From positions 5,243,010 to 5,307,009 of the forward strand of contig NC_134907.1 of NCBI RefSeq assembly GCF_041734735.1: a stretch of 64,000 nt of DNA, in the 5' to 3' direction. Source of the DNA: Babylonia areolata. Lineage: Eukaryota; Mollusca; Gastropoda; Neogastropoda; Buccinidae. This document shows positions 63,201 through 64,000 of the stretch, in pieces (the first letter of the stretch is position 1; the number at the start of each line of letters is the position of its first letter). The notes under the pieces are model-generated. The model had not been told where the DNA came from, did not search any database, and saw only the letters and a list, made by a program, of their open reading frames with translations. The position numbers and the translations under genes are program-made.

Positions 63201-64000
63201 TGTTTTGTATTGTTTGTATTGTTTTGTTTTTTGTCACAACGGATTTCTTTAAGTGAAATTCAGTCTGCTTTCCCGGGGAGAGCATGTATGTTGCCACAGT
63301 GCAGTGCCACCTTTTTGTCTGTCTATAAGTGTACTTGTTTAACTATCAAAGTGGATTTTTCCTCAGAAGTTTTCCAGGGAAAAACCCTTCTGTTTCTATG
63401 GATTTTTTATTTATTCATTTAGGTCCGCTGAGTACATGCAGTACTAGGGACGTAGGTTTATTATCTCATCCATAGTAATAATAATGATAATGGCAATAAT
63501 AATAATGTTCATGTCAAGATAGACATTGTCCAAAAAAATACATATGTACATCCTTTACATGCTGAGACCAGTTTGTAGTTCAACAATGTTTGTCATTATT
63601 TTTTTTTTATTGTCATTGCTTGTTTCCTATCATTTGTTAAGTGTGTTCATGTTCTAGATACTTCATAATGTTTGAATAAAAATGCTTGCATGCTTCACTG
63701 CACTTGAGACTCTTTTCCCACCCACACCTGTGATGTGTTGACTGTTATGTTCGCAGAGCCAGACTGTATCCAGAGGATGCACAATGTATATCAATTATAG
63801 GATGGTTAAACCAAACTTTGGTCAAGATGCTTATTTTACAGTGTTACCAAATAACTGTGTAACTGAGTTACTAAAGTTAAAATAACCAATAATCCTTTGC
63901 CTGTTAATAGACAGCGTTTTGACAGATCAATGAGATTTTTCCGACCATAGTCGCATTTCCGACTGAAAATTGGCTCCAGAAACCATTTTTGAGATTCGCG
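36893..64000 (+). CDS. ESPL1: Separase, 5' part of gene (N-terminal helical region); continues beyond window
   Basis: Exons are 36893-36958, 42863-43129, 49302-50427, 51568-51678, 54625-54767, 55502-55710, 62559-62639 and perhaps 63757-63785. The first seven total 2003 bases, in phase at every GT/AG junction, about 667 residues. The best matches to human separase, from memory, are KFYCFLWNIAI with the following LRLASLRLLAQL (human FSLLWKG, LKALSFLVLLE), LGHLFYNQG (human LAYSFYSHK) and CESLMRVGHVDAAMTAIVEA plus WIKLKKAAFREG (human [32 protein letters not shown]). Separase cleaves cohesin SCC1/RAD21 at anaphase; this part is the helical scaffold that securin binds. The His/Cys protease domain is not in the window. 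A tight CFAP410-shared promoter region supports the start. Identification is by pattern and order, not by search. Confidence 0.82.
37018..39623 (-). mobile_element. LINE with RNase H (I/Nimb-like), 5'-truncated copy with 12-bp target duplication
   Basis: CCACGATCACCA flanks it at 37006-37017 and 39624-39635. Minus strand: the end of RT and an RNase H domain, then a long 3' UTR full of CA/TA microsatellites (37150-38130), ending in the GTCAGGCATCTGC...ACTGAAACTG tail. It lies antisense in separase intron 1. Its sequence is close to the longer copy at 56363-61158. Confidence 0.9.
38199..39578 (-). CDS. LINE ORF2 C-terminal part: RT thumb and RNase H
   Basis: 459 open codons. The N-terminal half is the region after the RT catalytic site (CLRYLGIHFDRMLTF, LVLSVIDYGLGL, LERVQNEAMRLILG). 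From about residue 245 it is an RNase H with all key residues visible: YTDGS, MEVEAV, LTDS and HAGVKGNERAD. The reading frame is intact but 5'-truncated, so it is not autonomous. An RNase H downstream of RT places it in the I/R1 group of LINEs. Confidence 0.88.
   Translation of the reverse strand: MLCTLNNKTASKSPPSVSFDGIQIEKTECLRYLGIHFDRMLTFRKHTENTVLKCKKGLSVLKAMATKGIEQRHLFLLYQSLVLSVIDYGLGLTTPSQSNLLKLERVQNEAMRLILGTTKDMPTETMRYLLDLPSVQARNKLEQVKTYFKALENPQNPLHDAVKEPKGSRLGRGRSWMGQAEDTIQLVCRLQDLKETKEWEKTPENLNHLFNTVISPTLGRHCREWPEGKTDAEVKLLIEENSKEEDIIIYTDGSVTKDQSGWGFTAKQNGKAIWEENAAYKVTTSSLTMEVEAVTHALQWLSSIHTPGNQHAMILTDSMNLIQKIESGMGSPEWHNAMRNFQIKKLTWSYCPGHAGVKGNERADRLAANATPTSGLHLGKSEILRKVKEYQKEQVQGHYTIDRLKEIEAERGSGRKSNMKGRARCFANQTNIGIISKPTLRKFLQNGTESPWAFPNTIN
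40240..41622 (-). mobile_element. TGTAGC TIR element, copy 2 (1383 bp), TTAA target duplication
   Basis: In plus coordinates it begins TGTAGCCAAGCG and ends CACAGCTACA, flanked by TTAA at 40236-40239 and 41623-41626. Removing it with one TTAA restores an uninterrupted LINE frame (NVWYHN-L-KTIKDNLAIE), which proves the boundaries. It is the inverse-oriented relative of 31297-32563. It contains an extra hairpin-bearing segment of about 200 bp. Confidence 0.88.
41170..41290. repeat. 34-bp inverted repeat (33 of 34 matched) with a 53-bp loop
   Basis: ATGTTTCAGACAC... at 41170-41203 pairs with ...GTGTCTGAAACAT at 41257-41290, with a single mismatch. Absent from copy 1 of the host element, so probably a small palindromic insertion. 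Confidence 0.85.
41701..42190 (+). pseudogene. L2/CR1-like LINE, 3' part of RT frame
   Basis: Read across two frames: KALVQPLLEYGQ, KIEDVQRRAIKLL, YQERLKIVRLPNL, GDIIEVYEYLQG, GHSLKLQKNQHRLNIRG and SLWNSLPNNIVI, SINSFKNRLD. This is the standard C-terminal signature of L2/CR1 elements, here with at least one frameshift and a stop. Confidence 0.8.
42430..42515. repeat. Degenerate tandem CAGTTCGCCCC repeat
   Basis: Four or five imperfect units of about 17 bp, variants of CCATTGTCAGTTCGCC. The origin is not recognised. Confidence 0.7.
42863..43129 (+). CDS. ESPL1: Separase exon 2
   Basis: 89 residues from SYFDELNSGKLTQEGDRVTI to LKTLLYIISKLGEK, phase 0 at both ends. Acceptor TTTCACAG. The donor GTGACT runs straight into a TG microsatellite from intron position +7. 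Confidence 0.82.
43130..44038. other. Separase intron 2, left part, no gene seen
   Basis: TG microsatellite at about 43136-43210 immediately after the exon 2 donor; the rest is unique-looking non-coding DNA. Confidence 0.6.
44175..44650 (+). mobile_element. 3' tail fragment of the RNase H-bearing LINE, microsatellite-rich
   Basis: AATAGACTGAGCAACAC, AGATCTTTTCCCACCCCTC, GGCAGCCTCTGTATG, GAGGATGAGGTATGTG and GGAGCAACGGAATATTGGAA match, in order, the minus-strand 3' UTRs of the copies at 37018 and 56363. The TG, TA and CA tracts between these words differ in length from copy to copy. Confidence 0.8.
44654..47060 (+). pseudogene. RTE-like LINE fragment (end of endonuclease, RT), split by a SINE
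   Basis: IVRKRDRQDVRVTKTMCGAE and CWTNHRLVVSKLNIRIQPKR are the end of the endonuclease. A charged linker follows (WFDENCDEIKQLLDEKRRLH), then RT blocks WKEEMIPQDFKDASIIHLYK, CDNHRGISLLSIAGKILARI, GFRKERGTTDMVFAARQLQE and YVDLTKAFDTV. After the SINE come FISLVSQFHEGMQARVQ and GVKQGCVLAPTLFSLMFSAM. A frameshift lies near 45400-45505; the 5' half of the endonuclease and the end of RT are missing. The many shared motifs suggest the RTE clade. Confidence 0.82.
45936..46812 (+). mobile_element. Long tRNA-headed SINE, intact copy with 15-bp target duplication
   Basis: AAGTACGGATGCCCT occurs at 45921-45935 and again at 46813-46827, directly flanking. The head at about 45942-46015 has AAGTGGTTAGCGTCGCGGAC and GGGTTCGAATCCC (pol III A/B boxes). 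The end is (AAAAC)n/A-rich. At 877 bp it is much longer than usual SINEs. It interrupts the RTE-like RT just after AKYGCP. A second copy, altered by insertions, is at 20229-22720. Confidence 0.93.
47564..48067. other. Separase intron 2, no gene seen
   Basis: Unique-looking non-coding DNA between the TTAA element and the next SINE. Confidence 0.6.
48068..48431 (-). mobile_element. tRNA-derived SINE (GAA-tail family)
   Basis: Minus strand: head GGCGCAATAGCCGAGAGG with B-box GGGTTTGAATC, ~290-bp body, (GAA)n tail at 48068-48082. About 95 percent like 18050-18410 by eye. Confidence 0.87.
48432..49301. other. Separase intron 2, right part, no gene seen
   Basis: A/T-rich non-coding DNA with A18, T-rich and A20 homopolymer tracts. 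Confidence 0.6.
49302..50427 (+). CDS. ESPL1: Separase exon 3 (large)
   Basis: 375 residues from AAPSVLITLGQTVLETVKSV to LPSLKTDP, ending one base into a Gly codon. It contains KFYCFLWNIAI, a Lys/Ser/Gly-rich low-complexity insert (about residues 105-155 of the exon) and helical WDIIDIVEHVCED and MELFYWFGRQIK segments. Acceptor TTTTTGTTCAG, donor GTAAGA. An earlier donor GTGAGC at 50334 is possible, but the following 31 residues look coding and the phase to exon 4 fits only the later site. Confidence 0.85.
50428..51567. other. Separase intron 3, no gene seen
   Basis: Non-coding; an abrupt A15G18 homopolymer junction at about 51063-51095. A near-duplicate CACAACAAATCCA(A/G)ACATA occurs twice near 51417-51485. 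Confidence 0.6.
51568..51678 (+). CDS. ESPL1: Separase exon 4
   Basis: 111 bases encoding LAQLVSEAEGQLAAYSTAIH and QASHCPPMECCERHSL. Acceptor ATGCAG, donor GTAAGT. The acceptor has little pyrimidine tract, but the phase (two bases completing Gly) matches exon 3 exactly. Confidence 0.72.
51823..52791 (-). mobile_element. Dispersed repeat of the GACTCACTTGTG family, copy E (diverged, cut at 5' end)
   Basis: Plus-strand landmarks are GTGTTCGGTTGTCTGTG, GGTAAACTTTAACATTGCC and a tRNA-like module near 52720-52785 (A-box-like GTCAGTGCAGTGGATAAAAC, B-box-like GGTTTAAATCT). It is about one-quarter diverged from copy D, which directly abuts it and replaces its missing end. Confidence 0.65.
52792..53840 (-). 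mobile_element. Dispersed repeat of the GACTCACTTGTG family, copy D
   Basis: In plus coordinates it runs TTTTTGACTCACTTGTG...CACAAGTGAGTCTTGAAGGC...CTCTTGTTGG, the inverse of copy B. The tRNA-like module is at about 53590-53665 (GTGTAATGGGTAAAAC, GGCTTCGAATCTG). An internal (TA)n T(n) tract at 53726-53797 has expanded. Confidence 0.78.
53892..54265 (+). mobile_element. Family B tRNA-derived SINE
   Basis: Head GTAGTGGAGTGTTGGTAGC...GGGTTGGAATCC, body TGGTCTGGACGCTAGTCATT and GTGCAGCATGCACTTAGTGC, end CCCAAATTTCACACAGAGAA, then an ATACAATAC tail. It lies in separase intron 4. Confidence 0.85.
54625..54767 (+). CDS. ESPL1: Separase exon 5
   Basis: Encodes SMCMRLGHLFYNQGQEETSI, TYYDMACQHFSLWC and QADPLNLNTRIKE, a helical repeat resembling human separase LAYSFYSHK and the following CQHL. 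Acceptor GCTGTTTCAG, donor GTTATG (weak). Confidence 0.82.
54845..54985 (-). mobile_element. Family B SINE fragment (3' part)
   Basis: Reverse complement of the tail region: TTGTATTGTATTAC, ACAGCAGATTTCTGTATAC, GTGAAATTCAGGCTG. It lies 80 bp after separase exon 5. Confidence 0.65.
55502..55710 (+). CDS. ESPL1: Separase exon 6
   Basis: Encodes TSLMKLYSCLCESLMRVGHV, DAAMTAIVEAMSLTDHVGED and DLACLMKIWIKLKKAAFREG, then GDAMETRLA. This is the clearest separase match in the window. Acceptor TTTCCACCCACAG. The donor GTGAGA is the first base of a long 45-bp tandem array. Confidence 0.87.
55711..56362. repeat. 45-bp minisatellite, left part, starting at the separase exon 6 donor
   Basis: About 14 units of roughly 45 bp: GTGAGTCACTGAGGAAAGGT, GTGTCATTGAAGG, TTTATAGCACAG. 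The first unit begins with the intron's own GTGAGA. Unit junctions read CACAG-GTGAGT or CACAG-GTAAGAG. The left units are the most diverged and the right ones the most uniform. Confidence 0.95.
57217..57300. repeat. C-rich homopolymer and CA tract in LINE 3' UTR
   Basis: About 26 consecutive C residues with nearby CCCCCCGCGC, then CA. This is the same UTR position where the copy at 37018 has only short C runs. Confidence 0.9.
57454..57969 (-). pseudogene. LINE RNase H domain, second copy
   Basis: MEAEAVTHALQWLSSIHMPG, LMDSMNLIQKIENG and SYCPGHAGVKGNERADRLAG match the domain at 38199-39578. The first catalytic Asp block (YTDGS) is lost from this copy, where 57970-58070 is shortened. Confidence 0.8.
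58264..59889 (-). CDS. LINE reverse transcriptase frame, 541 codons
   Basis: RT blocks in order: APGPDKVRYLDIKEL, LKLILKPGKDHRQVSGYRIL, LPSNQGGYRTGKSTGENAAA, VAIDLEDAYNKVQFAHLMEL (motif A), GLPQGSPLSPVLYNVYTKGL (motif B) and WVLTLADDGLVFKTS (motif C, LADD where YADD is usual). The thumb follows, shared with 38199-39578. The frame stops before RNase H, so the copy is broken between the two domains. Confidence 0.9.
   Translation of the reverse strand: METVLRGTQLRHNIDRVPAILSSHGRENVHKITPDMLDTDGTKLKTNEEKGSALLKRFIQQSDQRNLDEKKKYAEELNQTLMQTGPDDDLTIDDLNEATAKCKKELAPGPDKVRYLDIKELSEEDRSKLFSLYQNSFHNGHVQGDWTHRFLKLILKPGKDHRQVSGYRILTMQNIAGKLMECMIARKLARDLEHRHILPSNQGGYRTGKSTGENAAAFTYEVYEGFQRKEETLAVAIDLEDAYNKVQFAHLMELLLRYGVSLTLTRWIAAVLQERTVVLRLGDWMSAPSKLSMGLPQGSPLSPVLYNVYTKGLANNNGIAWVLTLADDGLVFKTSKDAQERTKDVHKQLNNIAQWCKDTGSSINPAKAQTLLGTLNNRTASKSPPPVSFDGIQIKKTECLRYLGIQFDRMLTFRKHTENTGLKCKKGLSVLKAMATKGIEQRHLFLLYQSLVLSVIHYGLGLTTPSQSCLLKLERVQNEAMRLILGTTKDTPTETMRYLLELPSLQARNKFEQVKTYFRALENPQNPLHDAVKEPKGSHLG
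60220..60981 (-). pseudogene. LINE endonuclease domain (two frames)
   Basis: FRIGSWNSSSVRMRISTIEK and FDILCLKETRTSADRPIHFE at the upstream end; then, in another frame, INAYVHPG, IICGDLNARLKLWDQRNTNP and SVIDIAL. These match apurinic-type (EEP) endonuclease blocks (WN, L.ET, GD.N). The following frame at 60254-59793 has the QGSDHLPVVF block that closes the domain. Confidence 0.8.
61161..61815. repeat. 45-bp minisatellite, right part
   Basis: About 13 units continuing the array at 55711, same CACAG-GTGAGTCACTGAGG junctions. The most regular units are at 61225-61545; the last units decay into unique sequence near 61815. Confidence 0.95.
61860..62005 (-). mobile_element. tRNA-derived SINE fragment
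   Basis: Relative of 11693 and 24066: AGGTACAGTACC, AGGACACAGTACCATG, TCACTGGATCAGAAATC and a GCCATGGCGCC tRNA-side end. Confidence 0.6.
62559..62639 (+). CDS. ESPL1: Separase exon 7
   Basis: 81 bases encoding CMVDEDRCSVEKVSQCLQLE and LNCLLK, joining exon 6 in phase (AG+G = Arg). Acceptor TTGCCCCTTGCAG, donor GTCAGT. A 72-bp tandem repeat starts within the first few intron bases. Confidence 0.78.
62643..63055. repeat. 72-bp minisatellite starting at the separase exon 7 donor
   Basis: The unit is GGAATCACACTGAGAACAC, AATCGTTATCATGATAATTATC, then ATATTTATACAGCGCTTCAG. Two and a half near-perfect units (aligned at 62651, 62723 and 62795), then three more diverged ones. ATCATGATAATTATCAT is itself near-palindromic. 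Confidence 0.92.
63195..63420 (-). mobile_element. Family B SINE fragment
   Basis: Reverse complement of the family body: TTGTCACAACGGATTTCTTT, GTGAAATTCAGTCTGC, GGGGAGAGCATG and CTATCAAAGTGGATTTTTCC. Confidence 0.7.
63757..63785 (+). CDS. ESPL1: Possible separase exon 8
   Basis: Acceptor TGTTCGCAG, then in phase ARLYPEDAQ, with a possible donor GTATAT. The frame stays open further, so the exon may be longer. No conserved residues confirm it. Confidence 0.35.

Overview
This is a eukaryotic window, about 64 kb of repeat-rich animal DNA. It is most likely from a mollusc, probably a marine gastropod: introns are long and crowded with CA/TG microsatellites, tRNA-derived SINEs and LINE families I associate with molluscs, and the two host genes are diverged but clear relatives of animal genes. 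The taxon is an inference; the genes are read directly.

Two host genes lie head to head. On the minus strand a complete six-exon CFAP410 (C21orf2 family; ciliary leucine-rich-repeat protein) runs from 36500 down to 11551. Its splice phases agree across all six exons and give 343 codons plus stop. On the plus strand the 5' part of a separase gene (ESPL1 family; cohesin-cleaving cysteine protease) starts at 36893 and runs off the right edge. Seven phase-consistent exons, and perhaps an eighth, encode about 667 residues of the N-terminal helical region; the protease domain must lie beyond 64000. The 392 bp between the two start codons is a likely bidirectional promoter with an inverted pair of ETS-type motifs.

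Layout. 1-2230: T-rich non-coding DNA, possibly the 3' UTR of an upstream gene. 2611-5735: a large 25/12-bp minisatellite with a scrambled-looking middle. 5736-11550: dispersed repeats. 11551-36500: CFAP410, its introns filled with minisatellites, SINEs, LINE pieces, a TTAA-flanked terminal-inverted-repeat (TIR) element and a small piggyBac derivative. 36893-64000: separase, its introns filled with two LINE copies carrying RNase H, CR1/L2-like and RTE-like LINE pieces, two more TTAA-flanked elements, SINEs and minisatellites.

The most interesting material is structural. Several tandem arrays begin at, or within a few bases of, a 5' splice site and repeat splice-site-like sequence. A 1.4-kb VNTR has grown from a motif that is single-copy in another copy of the same SINE. 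Three unrelated TIR families share TTAA targets, two with readable empty sites. An intact long SINE with a 15-bp target duplication sits in a LINE inside a TTAA element inside a separase intron. I saw no prokaryotic-type system, no CRISPR array, no genuine tRNA or rRNA gene, and no LTR retroelement that I could support.
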